IMG/VR virus record: IMGVR_UViG_3300021142_001794
Location: 1-64,000 of that record
Origin: a virus
Length of the DNA stretch: 64,000 nt
Direction: 5' to 3' (one strand)
Position numbers and translations under genes: made by a program. This document shows, piece after piece, positions 41,121 to 48,577 of this stretch (position 1 is its first letter; each line of letters starts with the position of its first letter). Under the pieces are notes generated by a model, which saw nothing but the letters and a program-made list of their open reading frames with translations, made no database searches and was not told the origin of the DNA.

Positions 41121-41981
41121 CTATTCTTTTGATTTAGGTCTTCTACCCCTTCTTTTTGGCTCATCCTCTTCCTCTATCTGTATCGTTTCGACAGTTCCGT
41201 CATTTTTAACATTGACCGTTTCGTTTTCAGCTAAAGGAGAAGGTGCAGGATTAACTGATTGTTGTTGCTGTGGCTGTTCCGTTGTTGCTTGTTGTGTTGG
41301 TGGTGGTGGCATCGTAGCCCCTACCGGTCTTTTACTTATCTCTACCAACTTTTCATACATATTTTTTTTCTGCTTGGCAAGTTGAATAACGATAGGCACT
41401 TTTTGTACCAAATCCATAACAACGTAATAAGCCAACATTTCTTCGTCAGTAAGCCCTATTCCTTTCTTTAGTAGTATCCTTGTCAATAAAGGTCTTACAT
41501 TGTCTTTAAACTCTTGGCTTACAGTAAGGACATCGCTAGTTCCACTATTATACTCTACTATTACTTGCTCGACCGTCCTAATAGTACCATCATCATAGGT
41601 TATCTTGGCATTAAGGTTAATGTCACCTTTCAAGTGTGATTCCCTTGCTTTGTCTTCATTAATCTTACAAAGCCCCTCTGCTGCTTTATGTAGATAAGAA
41701 TAAACTCCGATAGCCATATCTGCCATTGCGTCTGCTTGTCTTTTCTTTTCGCCAGCAGACATATCTTCCAACTCTTCATTAAAAGGCTGTTGTTGTTTCT
41801 TTTCCTTAGTTTGTTGCGGTTCGGCTACATCTTCGTCCTCATCCATTTGAAAAGGTGGGGGTGTAAATGCTGGCTCTGGAATAGGACTATTCTTTTCTTG
41901 CTCACTCATTTCGATATTGATTCCGCCGTAATTCTTTACATCAACATCTTTACTTAACATTGGGTGTTTACTTGATTCCAT
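41121..41981 (-). CDS. Acidic low-complexity structural or assembly protein, 286 aa
   Basis: Pro/Gln/Glu-rich N- and C-termini (for example PPPPTQQATTEQPQQQQS) around a central folded domain (DMAIGVYSYLHKAAEGL, LLTRILLKKGIGLTDEEML). The C-terminus is basic (KRRGRRPKSKE). Its composition suits a scaffolding or DNA-associated protein. No known family. Confidence 0.6.
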   Translation of the reverse strand: MESSKHPMLSKDVDVKNYGGINIEMSEQEKNSPIPEPAFTPPPFQMDEDEDVAEPQQTKEKKQQQPFNEELEDMSAGEKKRQADAMADMAIGVYSYLHKAAEGLCKINEDKARESHLKGDINLNAKITYDDGTIRTVEQVIVEYNSGTSDVLTVSQEFKDNVRPLLTRILLKKGIGLTDEEMLAYYVVMDLVQKVPIVIQLAKQKKNMYEKLVEISKRPVGATMPPPPTQQATTEQPQQQQSVNPAPSPLAENETVNVKNDGTVETIQIEEEDEPKRRGRRPKSKE

Positions 41982-42402
41982 AATTTTTATCGTTTAATTT
42001 TTGTTTTGCTTTTTCGTAGCCCTCTTTTAATATTATATCACTAGGCACTTTAGGATTGAAAAGGTTCGCATTTTTAAAATATTTAACCATATTGTAAACA
42101 CTTTGCTTAGTCGTTACATTTAGCGACATAGCTATTGTATTGTATGGCACATTTTCAAACCTTAGCATATAAGCCATTATAGCCCTTGCAGCCATATTTA
42201 CATCATTACTTTTTGATACCAAACATTCTTTATCATTGAAAGCATATATTATAGCATCCTTAATGGTTTTTATCTTTTCATCAGTAGCCGTTGATACCCT
42301 TTGCTTCTTTAAATCCTTTATAGTTTCCCTTATGCCTTTAAGCGTAACGGTCTTACTCATTTCAATCAACAAATCACTAAAGTGTTTATCTTCTTTTGCC
42401 AT
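41968..42402 (-). CDS. HTH-like protein, 144 aa
   Basis: Contains NTIAMSLNVTTKQSVYNMVKYF, which fits a helix-turn-helix. It overlaps the upstream PAP2 gene end by one base and the downstream gene start by 14 nt. It may regulate the late operon. Family not named. Confidence 0.58.
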   Translation of the reverse strand: MAKEDKHFSDLLIEMSKTVTLKGIRETIKDLKKQRVSTATDEKIKTIKDAIIYAFNDKECLVSKSNDVNMAARAIMAYMLRFENVPYNTIAMSLNVTTKQSVYNMVKYFKNANLFNPKVPSDIILKEGYEKAKQKLNDKNYGIK

Positions 42403-43088
42403 TATAGCTTATGTTTTTTCTTGAAAGGTGGATAATTCAAAACCATTTCCGCTACTTCTACGCCCTTATCTACGTCCGACAAATAATGTACACCCATGAA
42501 TAACCTCGAATAGTTAAAATCCCTACTCGCCTTGCCCATCCAATCAAATAACTCTGGATGATAGATACCAACTACGCCACTTAGTATTGCACCCATATAA
42601 GCATGACCGCTAGGATAACTAGGGCTATCAATCGTTATGCTTTGGTGGTGATGGAAGTCGCTCATTTCGTAGTAAACTGCCATTTGATATGGTCTAGGTC
42701 TTTGATAGTGGTATTTAAGTTTAGTTATCAATCCTAGCGTATCAAAAAGCACATCATCCAAAACCTGATTCAGCCTATTGGCATCTATACCAAATTTGCC
42801 ATCCTGTGTTGCGATTCCCTGTTTTAAGAACTCCACCAATCCTACATCGTGGCTTCTATACCTATCCAATGCCGTATGGTTCTGCAAGATTGTTTTAGTA
42901 TTGTTAACCAATGTTTGCAGTTCAGCCCTTGTTATACGACTACTATTGGTAGGTGGTTTATTTGCAGGGTCGCTTATTATTTGGGTAAATAGTTTGTCAA
43001 GGTAACTAGGTAGCTTTAGCCATTCATCTTGCTCCAATGTTGCGTTGCCGTACTTAATCAAATCTAGTTCCTTTGGGAATAAACCCAT
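42402..43088 (-). CDS. PAP2-family phosphatase
   Basis: The 228-aa protein has all three PAP2/haloperoxidase signatures: K125-x6-R132-P133 (KYHYQRPRP), PSGH at 159-162 and S194-R195-x5-H201-x3-D205 (SRLFMGVHYLSD). No transmembrane helices, so it is a soluble acid phosphatase type rather than an integral membrane lipid phosphatase. In the structural operon of a membrane-containing phage, a role in lipid or phosphate metabolism at the host membrane is plausible; the substrate is unknown. Confidence 0.88.
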   Translation of the reverse strand: MGLFPKELDLIKYGNATLEQDEWLKLPSYLDKLFTQIISDPANKPPTNSSRITRAELQTLVNNTKTILQNHTALDRYRSHDVGLVEFLKQGIATQDGKFGIDANRLNQVLDDVLFDTLGLITKLKYHYQRPRPYQMAVYYEMSDFHHHQSITIDSPSYPSGHAYMGAILSGVVGIYHPELFDWMGKASRDFNYSRLFMGVHYLSDVDKGVEVAEMVLNYPPFKKKHKL

Positions 43089-43113
43089 AATGCTTCGTTT
43101 TTAATTCACATCG

Positions 43114-43121
43114 CAAATTTA
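43114..43121 (-). promoter_or_regulatory. -7 box for the PAP2-ATPase operon
   Basis: TAAATTTG on - matches TAnnTTTG, 26 nt before the PAP2 ATG. No clear -33 motif at 19 nt. Confidence 0.5.
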
Positions 43122-43199
43122 GTGCATTTTATTAAGGAAATGTTAAAATAAGTAAATTATGGCTCTATTTTGTATATATAATATATATTTGCAAGGAAT

Positions 43200-43230
43200 T
43201 AAAAAAGGGCAGCCATAGATATAGCCGCCC
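43200..43230 (-). terminator. Intrinsic terminator after tRNA(CAT)
   Basis: On - a 10-bp stem GGGCGGCTAT/TGGCTGCCC-type pairing (two G-U) with loop ATCT is followed by TTTTTT, 42 nt downstream of the tRNA. Confidence 0.8.
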
Positions 43231-43271
43231 GTAGAATCAAAAACCCTCCCCATGAAAGAAAAAAATATTAG

Positions 43272-43344
43272 TAGCGGCGGCAAGGTTCGAACTTGCGGTA
43301 TCTAGCTTATGAGGCTAACGAGATGACCACTTCTCCACGCCGCA
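43272..43344 (-). tRNA. tRNA with CAT anticodon (Met or Ile2)
   Basis: D stem GAGA/TCTC, anticodon stem TTAGC/GCTAG with loop CTCATAA, T arm GCAAG/CTTGC with loop TTCGAAC. The acceptor is paired except the first pair. It lacks the three G-C pairs of initiator tRNA, so it is an elongator Met or a lysidine-modified Ile tRNA. 73 nt. Confidence 0.9.
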
Positions 43345-43349
43345 ATTTA

Positions 43350-43736
43350 TTAGAACAATCCCTTTATGTTTCCGCTTGAATTTACACTAGTGGTACTTTC
43401 ACTAGTCTGTTTCTTTTGTAAGTCCTGCACCGTTGTTTGTAGGTTTGCTATATCATTGGTTAAAGTAGCAATTACGCCGTTCTGTGTCTTTATCTGTGTA
43501 GAATAGTAATGTACAGCGTAAACGATACCCGTAATGGCTGCAACTACTACAATAGCTTCTACCCAATCAATGTTTTTTAAGAACTCGAAATGGTTTTTTT
43601 GTGGTGTTTCTGCTACAACTGTCGTAGGGTTATATTGTGGTGTCACACCTTCAACCGTTACCCCAGCAGGTTGAATAGCAGGTGTCGTAGGTATTTGTGG
43701 TGCGCCCATATCAGGCTGCATTATTGGCTCTGGCAT
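43350..43736 (-). CDS. Pro-rich membrane protein with coiled coil, 128 aa
   Basis: N-terminal Pro/Thr-rich segment (PQIPTTPAIQPAGVTVEG), a membrane helix (DWVEAIVVVAAITGIVYAVHY) and a C-terminal coiled coil (IATLTNDIANLQTTVQDLQ). The tRNA gene follows it immediately. Likely virion membrane protein. Confidence 0.65.
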   Translation of the reverse strand: MPEPIMQPDMGAPQIPTTPAIQPAGVTVEGVTPQYNPTTVVAETPQKNHFEFLKNIDWVEAIVVVAAITGIVYAVHYYSTQIKTQNGVIATLTNDIANLQTTVQDLQKKQTSESTTSVNSSGNIKGLF

Positions 43737-43760
43737 TTTATTTTAGTTTTTATAGTGTTA

Positions 43761-43868
43761 TCATTTTCCTGCGTTCCATCCTTTACTAGCTACCCAAAAG
43801 ATGCCATATATAAATGCACCCGTGATAGCTAATCCAACAGCCGTTCCTATTAGTGTTTTCTTTTGCAT
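43761..43868 (-). CDS. Single-pass membrane protein, 35 aa
   Basis: MQKKTLIGTAVGLAITGAFI with a basic start, one helix and KGWNAGK at the end. Similar to other short membrane proteins of the operon. Confidence 0.6.
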   Translation of the reverse strand: MQKKTLIGTAVGLAITGAFIYGIFWVASKGWNAGK

Positions 43869-43901
43869 TTTGATTTTATTTTTAATTTACAAAGATAGTG
43901 A

Positions 43902-44300
43902 TTAGTTTGTTTTGGCAGATGTCGAAGCTAAATCTTGTTGCAATTTCTCGTCTTTTTCTATATTCTTAGCAATTACACCTACAATTAAACCAGCACTTAA
44001 TAATCCTATACCTATTCTAGCTTTATTCTTATAATCACCCCCTACTGAACAAAGAATACCTAAAACCAATAAATACCAGCCAGCAGTATAACCGTAATAC
44101 CCCAAGCTGTTACGTATCCAATATTGCTTAGGGGTAATTTTACCCTCTTCCAATTCTTGCTTATCTATTTGTTCTCTCCAAAAAAAAATTGCATCTGCGG
44201 GTGTTGGGATACAGTTACTTAAAATCGAAGCAATAACTGCGGTAAATATTATTGCATCCCCATTACCATTACTCCATGCTTTTTTTATTCCTAAATCCAT
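43902..44300 (-). CDS. Membrane protein, 132 aa
   Basis: Two hydrophobic helices (GYTAGWYLLVLGILCSV and ARIGIGLLSAGLIVGVI) and a Lys/Glu-rich amphipathic part. Uncharacterised. Confidence 0.6.
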   Translation of the reverse strand: MDLGIKKAWSNGNGDAIIFTAVIASILSNCIPTPADAIFFWREQIDKQELEEGKITPKQYWIRNSLGYYGYTAGWYLLVLGILCSVGGDYKNKARIGIGLLSAGLIVGVIAKNIEKDEKLQQDLASTSAKTN

Positions 44301-44321
44301 AATTTTTTTATTTTAAAATTA

Positions 44322-44351
44322 CCCCGTTGCAAGTGTTTCGTTACAACGGGG
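44322..44351 (-). terminator. GC-rich hairpin, weak terminator
   Basis: Stem CCCCGTTG/CAACGGGG with a 14-nt loop; on - followed by TAATTTTAAAAT, without an uninterrupted T run. Lies between two membrane-protein genes. Confidence 0.5.
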
Positions 44352-44417
44352 ATGTTTGTCCTTTTACAGAATCCAATAGGTTTTCGTGGCAAGGACTAAT
44401 CGTGATTGAACCAAATA

Positions 44418-44771
44418 TCAACTCCTTTTTTGTACGGTCGTATAAACCATGTTGTTTTTAACCAAATCAATACTATCATAACTTGTACCGCCTTCGGGCT
44501 TTATTGTAGTTCCAAATTTTATACCCCAAGAACCATCAAGTATAAACGTATCGCTACCATAAATACCCAATGTTACTTTCTGCCAAATAGCATTTTTGTA
44601 GGTCATCGTAGCCGTTCCTTTATCGTAATCTACGTTTTGAATGTTTATAGAAGGAATCCAAATATTGTTAAGAAAGAATGAGTACCCTGCACCTATGGCA
44701 CATATACCAGCCACAACTGCGCCTACTTTGATGATTATATCAGTAGCTTTGCTGAATTTTGCTAATTCCAT
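44418..44771 (-). CDS. Membrane protein with beta domain, 117 aa
   Basis: N-terminal membrane helix (IIIKVGAVVAGICAIGAGYSFF) then an eight-strand-like beta domain (PSINIQNVDYDKGTATMTY). First gene of the late - operon. Confidence 0.62.
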   Translation of the reverse strand: MELAKFSKATDIIIKVGAVVAGICAIGAGYSFFLNNIWIPSINIQNVDYDKGTATMTYKNAIWQKVTLGIYGSDTFILDGSWGIKFGTTIKPEGGTSYDSIDLVKNNMVYTTVQKRS

Positions 44772-44788
44772 TTTTATAGTTTACCTTG

Positions 44789-44796
44789 CAAAGGTA
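44789..44796 (-). promoter_or_regulatory. -7 box on -
   Basis: TACCTTTG on - fits TAnnTTTG, 18 nt upstream of the ATG at 44771; this would make the leader very short. Confidence 0.5.
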
Positions 44797-44843
44797 GTTA
44801 AAATGTTAAGAAAACTAAAAAATTCTGTAAATTGTGTTCGAAA

Positions 44844-44875
44844 TTGCATTTTATCCCTTATAGTGTATATATTTG
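44844..44875 (+). promoter_or_regulatory. Bacteroidetes-type promoter on +
   Basis: TTG at 44844-44846 and TATATTTG at 44868-44875 are 21 nt apart, near the ideal 19. Drives the small + cluster at 44897. Confidence 0.7.
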
Positions 44876-44896
44876 TTCTAACAAAATGATAACGAT

Positions 44897-45064
44897 ATGT
44901 GCAACATTCAGAAAAAAGAAGCACAAATTAAGGTGCTAAGAAACAGTATTGCCAATGGCAAATGCAAGAATATCTTTTCCGTTACTAATAAGATTAAGAA
45001 GCTTCAAAAAGAGGTAATAGTAGCATACAAAGGAAAGTCTTACGAACAATTCTTAGCAAGATGA
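44897..45064 (+). CDS. Small basic protein, 55 aa
   Basis: MCNIQKKEAQIKVLRNSIAN; two cysteines and many lysines. First gene after the promoter; overlaps the next gene by 4 nt. Function unknown. Confidence 0.6.
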   Translation: MCNIQKKEAQIKVLRNSIANGKCKNIFSVTNKIKKLQKEVIVAYKGKSYEQFLAR

Positions 45065-45243
45065 AAAATATAGAAATGATTAAGAGAAAAATAATAGAGT
45101 GGTTTTACGGTAAACCAATTATCGGCGAAAAAGTAGAATACAATAGTACCCTATTGATTAAAGAAACGGTTGTCAGCAAGTCATTTATGGATAACTTTAA
45201 ATGGGATTCACACCTATTTAGCAACATCAAAATAATTGACTAA
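45061..45243 (+). CDS. Hypothetical 60-aa protein
   Basis: Basic, with MIKRKIIEWFYGKPIIGEKV. No family. Its stop overlaps the start of the next gene by one base. Confidence 0.55.
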   Translation: MKNIEMIKRKIIEWFYGKPIIGEKVEYNSTLLIKETVVSKSFMDNFKWDSHLFSNIKIID

Positions 45244-45437
45244 TGGGAGTAATATTTATTTGCCTTTACTTATTTATAGGCAGCTTATCCGTGTTGGTTA
45301 AGTCTAAAGAAATAGATGCTTTAGTTGATATTGTGTGTGCTTGTAAAGGTATTAGTGGCATTGATTATTGTATATACCTATTCTTTGTGAGAATCTTATT
45401 TGTTCTATTATTCCCTTTCTTGGTATTCTTAAAATAA
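45243..45437 (+). CDS. Membrane protein, 64 aa
   Basis: Two hydrophobic stretches (FICLYLFIGSLSVLV and LFFVRILFVLLFPFLVFL). No family. Confidence 0.58.
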   Translation: MGVIFICLYLFIGSLSVLVKSKEIDALVDIVCACKGISGIDYCIYLFFVRILFVLLFPFLVFLK

Positions 45438-45441
45438 ATCT

Positions 45442-45642
45442 ATGGCTGGTGTAATTGACTGGTATTATAACAATGAATTTAGGGCAAGAAGATATTATCA
45501 CGATAGGATAGATAGAAAAGAAACAATGAGGCGAATAGTAGATAGTGTTGGAGTGAATAACAGGCACAAGATGTACTTCGTATTACGACCTAGTGTCACA
45601 CTAAAAAAGTTAATGGAAGAAGAAAGCCAACTAAGAAAGTAG
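45442..45642 (+). CDS. Hypothetical 66-aa basic protein
   Basis: Arg-rich centre (NEFRARRYYHDRIDRKETMRR) that may bind nucleic acid. Last gene of the small + cluster, convergent with the 102-aa gene. Confidence 0.58.
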   Translation: MAGVIDWYYNNEFRARRYYHDRIDRKETMRRIVDSVGVNNRHKMYFVLRPSVTLKKLMEEESQLRK

Positions 45643-45656
45643 TTGTCTTTTTAATT

Positions 45657-45965
45657 CTACCACAATAATCTATCTGCATAATACCCAGCACTACCTTTTA
45701 CGTTCCTATCGTTCTTATGCCTTATCTTGTATAACTTACGCCTATCGTCTGCATAGTCTTTGCCGTGCTGCCTAATGTAGTATGGGTAATCTAAATATCC
45801 CATAGCACCTACCGAGCATATCTTTTTACCTTCCTTATCGAATACATCAATCTTCTTTAATGGATTAGCGGATGGCTTAACAGTAACGCCTAATTTAGAT
45901 GCAGCACGGAAAGTGTATGGAAGGATAACGTAAGCCATATTAGAACCACTTTTGCCACTTGCCAA
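45657..45965 (-). CDS. DUF5754-like viral protein, 102 aa
   Basis: PSANPLKKIDVFDKEGKKICSVGAMG, then LDYPYYIRQHGKDYADDRR and AGYYADRLLW resemble a family of small viral proteins seen in giant DNA viruses and phages (quoted in part: SVGAMGYLDYPYY). Basic and beta/helical; function unknown. The family name is from memory and should be checked. Confidence 0.65.
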   Translation of the reverse strand: MASGKSGSNMAYVILPYTFRAASKLGVTVKPSANPLKKIDVFDKEGKKICSVGAMGYLDYPYYIRQHGKDYADDRRKLYKIRHKNDRNVKGSAGYYADRLLW

Positions 45966-46380
45966 TAAATAATAACCCCATTGCAGAAATACCTAACCCG
46001 GCAATCCATCCTATTGCACTAGATTCTTTTTCTTCAACCTTGCCACCATCTTCTTTTTTTTTGGGTTCTTCAACTATTTGAGGAGTTGGCTTTACTTCTT
46101 CTACAACAGGCTCTGGAGTAATAACTACTACCTCTTTTTTTTTCCTAGCGGCTTGCATCTTAGCAGCATTGGCTTTATAGGATTCATTACGGGCTATTTT
46201 CTTGCATAGGTCGCTATCCAATGCTTCTAGTGCAGCCCAAGCATCTTCGTTATTCTCGCTTTCGGCTACTGCTTGTAGTTGTAGCAAGTCTTTAATCGCT
46301 TGCTTAGATTTTGGCAGCAAGTCATCTTCTGTGATACCTGCTACTTTTAATGCTTCTTTGTACTTTAATTTGTAACTCAT
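45940..46380 (-). CDS. Tail-anchored protein with coiled coil, 146 aa
   Basis: Helical N-terminus (LKYKEALKVAGITEDDLLP), a basic coiled-coil part, then a Pro/Lys/Glu linker and a C-terminal membrane helix (IGWIAGLGISAMGLLFIG). Overlaps the next gene start by 26 nt. Follows the polyprotein genes. Confidence 0.65.
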   Translation of the reverse strand: MSYKLKYKEALKVAGITEDDLLPKSKQAIKDLLQLQAVAESENNEDAWAALEALDSDLCKKIARNESYKANAAKMQAARKKKEVVVITPEPVVEEVKPTPQIVEEPKKKEDGGKVEEKESSAIGWIAGLGISAMGLLFIGKWQKWF

Positions 46381-46400
46381 ATTCGTGGGTTCTTAATTGA

Positions 46401-48521
46401 TTATTTTAGTTTGCTTAATTTATCGTAATTAAATATTTCATCTAATTTAGTTTTATAAAAAGCATCTGATATTTTTTTAAACAAATTTTTTCTATTTGAA
46501 GGCTCTGGCGAATTTTCAGACATTTCCCATAATATATTATCTGAATTTTTACGCATATTCTTTTTTTCTAGCAAGTATTTTATTGCTTTTTTTGTTTTTA
46601 AAGAAGATGCTTGCTTTATGTTACTTATTTCAATATAATAAAATCCATCTTTATGTCTTATATTATCAAGCATTTCTCCCCCCTTACCCATCTTACTTTT
46701 AGCTACTTGCGCCCCGATAATCCTTTGTGCTGCTTCTCTAGCTTCTTTAGGGCTGTATTTCTTACCGTAAGCACCTTGATACTCACTAGGCACATATTCA
46801 CCCTCTAACCTTTGCTCAACTGCTTTGGTTTTGGAAGCAAAAGTTTGATCGCCTTTAGCCTTTTTATCTGATTGCTCTTTTATAAGTTCGATTGCAAGTT
46901 CTCTATGGTGTTTTGCAGAATCTAAGTACGATTGTTTTTGTGCAGGGTCTGCTCCATCATAAGCATAACGCTCTCTAGCATCAGCAGCCCTTTCTAGTTC
47001 ATCAACCGTCATGCCATAATACTTTTCATCTTTATAAACCGTCTTACCCCCCTTTCCAAACTCCTTTTCTTCCCCTTCCAAGTAGTGCGCTACATCGGCT
47101 ATATCAGTTGCGCTACGTTCAATCTTAGCAACTACCCAAGCAGGAACATCTTCGCTACCTTCCAATGTTTCTTGCAGTTCCTTAGCGTGGTGTGCAATTT
47201 CAGTAGCCTTATTCGCAACAAGTTCTTTATTGTCAAGTTCGCCACCATGTTCGTACATACCTTCATTAACCAACTTTGCACCGAAATTATTTAAGAATCC
47301 TTTAAGTTGTTTTACACTATTCTCGTTCGATTTTCCATTTCTTTTATATTCGACCCAATCTTCGTCTATATTATCAATAAATAATCTTTCAATTTCTATT
47401 TTCTCCCCATTCGGTAAATAAAATATTTGACCAACCTCTATCTCTTTAACCCTTCCGCTTTTATAAAGCGAACCACCCTCTTTATATTCCTTAAACTCCT
47501 TTAAATGACTATCCGCAATATCTAAAGAAATATGCAAGTCGCTACGATAGTTGTTGATAGCGAACATTTCAATATCGTAAACCAAATCCTTTTTACTATC
47601 CCCAGCGAATATTTTATCTAAGTAAAAAGCACATTTGCGTAGTGCCTCTTTCTTATTTTCAAAATGAGCGTGTAGATGTTGTTCTTCTATCTTAGCAATA
47701 GCCTCTTTAAACTCATTGTGAGCCTTTTCGGTGAAGTGCTTAGTTTCATATCCAAAGACGTTTAAGTTGTGGTGTAATTCGCCACCATGTTCGTGTTCGT
47801 CAACTACCTTAATATCTTCTAATCTATAATTAACCATTTCTTCAAAACCTAATTCGGGATAGTATATTTTAACAAAATCCCCATCAGTTCCTTTATATAT
47901 ACCTATTTGTTTTCTAAATGGCACTTTTAATCTAGTTTCATTAATTACAAGTTCACCACCCTTTGCATACATTTCGCCTCCTTTCTCTAAGTACTCTCTA
48001 CCAACAACGTGTTTGTGTTCTTTAGCTTCTTTAGAAGTAACCACCTTAGCAACTTCGCCGTCTATAACAAAGGATTCAGATTTGATTATTTCAGCCTTTT
48101 CTTTTGTTGTAGGTTTAGAAATTATAGTCCAATATGAAACACCGTTATCATAAGTCTTTTCTGCAACTACTACATAGTCTTTTATCTCACCGCCTTTTTC
48201 ATATTCACCTTCATGCACGTGTTCATCAAGCCTATTCTTAATCCAATCGTAAAGGTCGCTATACTTGTAGTCTTTAAACTTTAGTTGTTCTGGATGCTTG
48301 TTAGTATGGTCTTTTAAGAAGTGTTCCCTTTGCTCAACCGTCCACATATCCCAAATCTCTTCGGCTATTTTGCCTTTGTATTGGTTTTCGATTTCTTTTT
48401 TTTGTTCAAACAAGTGTTCTGCACCTTTTGACTTTTCTATTTTCTTTTTTGCGTTCTCTAGTATTTTACTTACGCTATCCTTTAGTTGAGCGGCTTTAGT
48501 TACTCTTTTTGATGTTGCCAT
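46401..48521 (-). CDS. GG-punctuated multidomain protein, 706 aa
   Basis: Eight or nine short segments end in [KH]xGG motifs, at residues about 110, 181, 188, 246, 349, 426, 491 and 614 (for example EYEKGGEI, EHEHGGEL, MGKGGEML). Between them lie separate small domains, including a helical block DVPAWVVAKIERSATDIADVAHYL seen in many phage structural proteins and a YEHGGELD-like hinge. No membrane segment. The pattern fits a polyvalent protein cut at GG sites, perhaps a virion internal protein. Cleavage is inferred. Confidence 0.7.
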   Translation of the reverse strand: MATSKRVTKAAQLKDSVSKILENAKKKIEKSKGAEHLFEQKKEIENQYKGKIAEEIWDMWTVEQREHFLKDHTNKHPEQLKFKDYKYSDLYDWIKNRLDEHVHEGEYEKGGEIKDYVVVAEKTYDNGVSYWTIISKPTTKEKAEIIKSESFVIDGEVAKVVTSKEAKEHKHVVGREYLEKGGEMYAKGGELVINETRLKVPFRKQIGIYKGTDGDFVKIYYPELGFEEMVNYRLEDIKVVDEHEHGGELHHNLNVFGYETKHFTEKAHNEFKEAIAKIEEQHLHAHFENKKEALRKCAFYLDKIFAGDSKKDLVYDIEMFAINNYRSDLHISLDIADSHLKEFKEYKEGGSLYKSGRVKEIEVGQIFYLPNGEKIEIERLFIDNIDEDWVEYKRNGKSNENSVKQLKGFLNNFGAKLVNEGMYEHGGELDNKELVANKATEIAHHAKELQETLEGSEDVPAWVVAKIERSATDIADVAHYLEGEEKEFGKGGKTVYKDEKYYGMTVDELERAADARERYAYDGADPAQKQSYLDSAKHHRELAIELIKEQSDKKAKGDQTFASKTKAVEQRLEGEYVPSEYQGAYGKKYSPKEAREAAQRIIGAQVAKSKMGKGGEMLDNIRHKDGFYYIEISNIKQASSLKTKKAIKYLLEKKNMRKNSDNILWEMSENSPEPSNRKNLFKKISDAFYKTKLDEIFNYDKLSKLK

Positions 48522-48577
48522 TTTGTTTTTTGTATTTTGGTTGTAAAATTAGTTAATTATTATGATACTTTATTTAT

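Noticed and set aside
43184-43191. TATATTTG on + before the tRNA(CAT) region
   Set aside because: No + strand gene follows and the -33 spacing is wrong.
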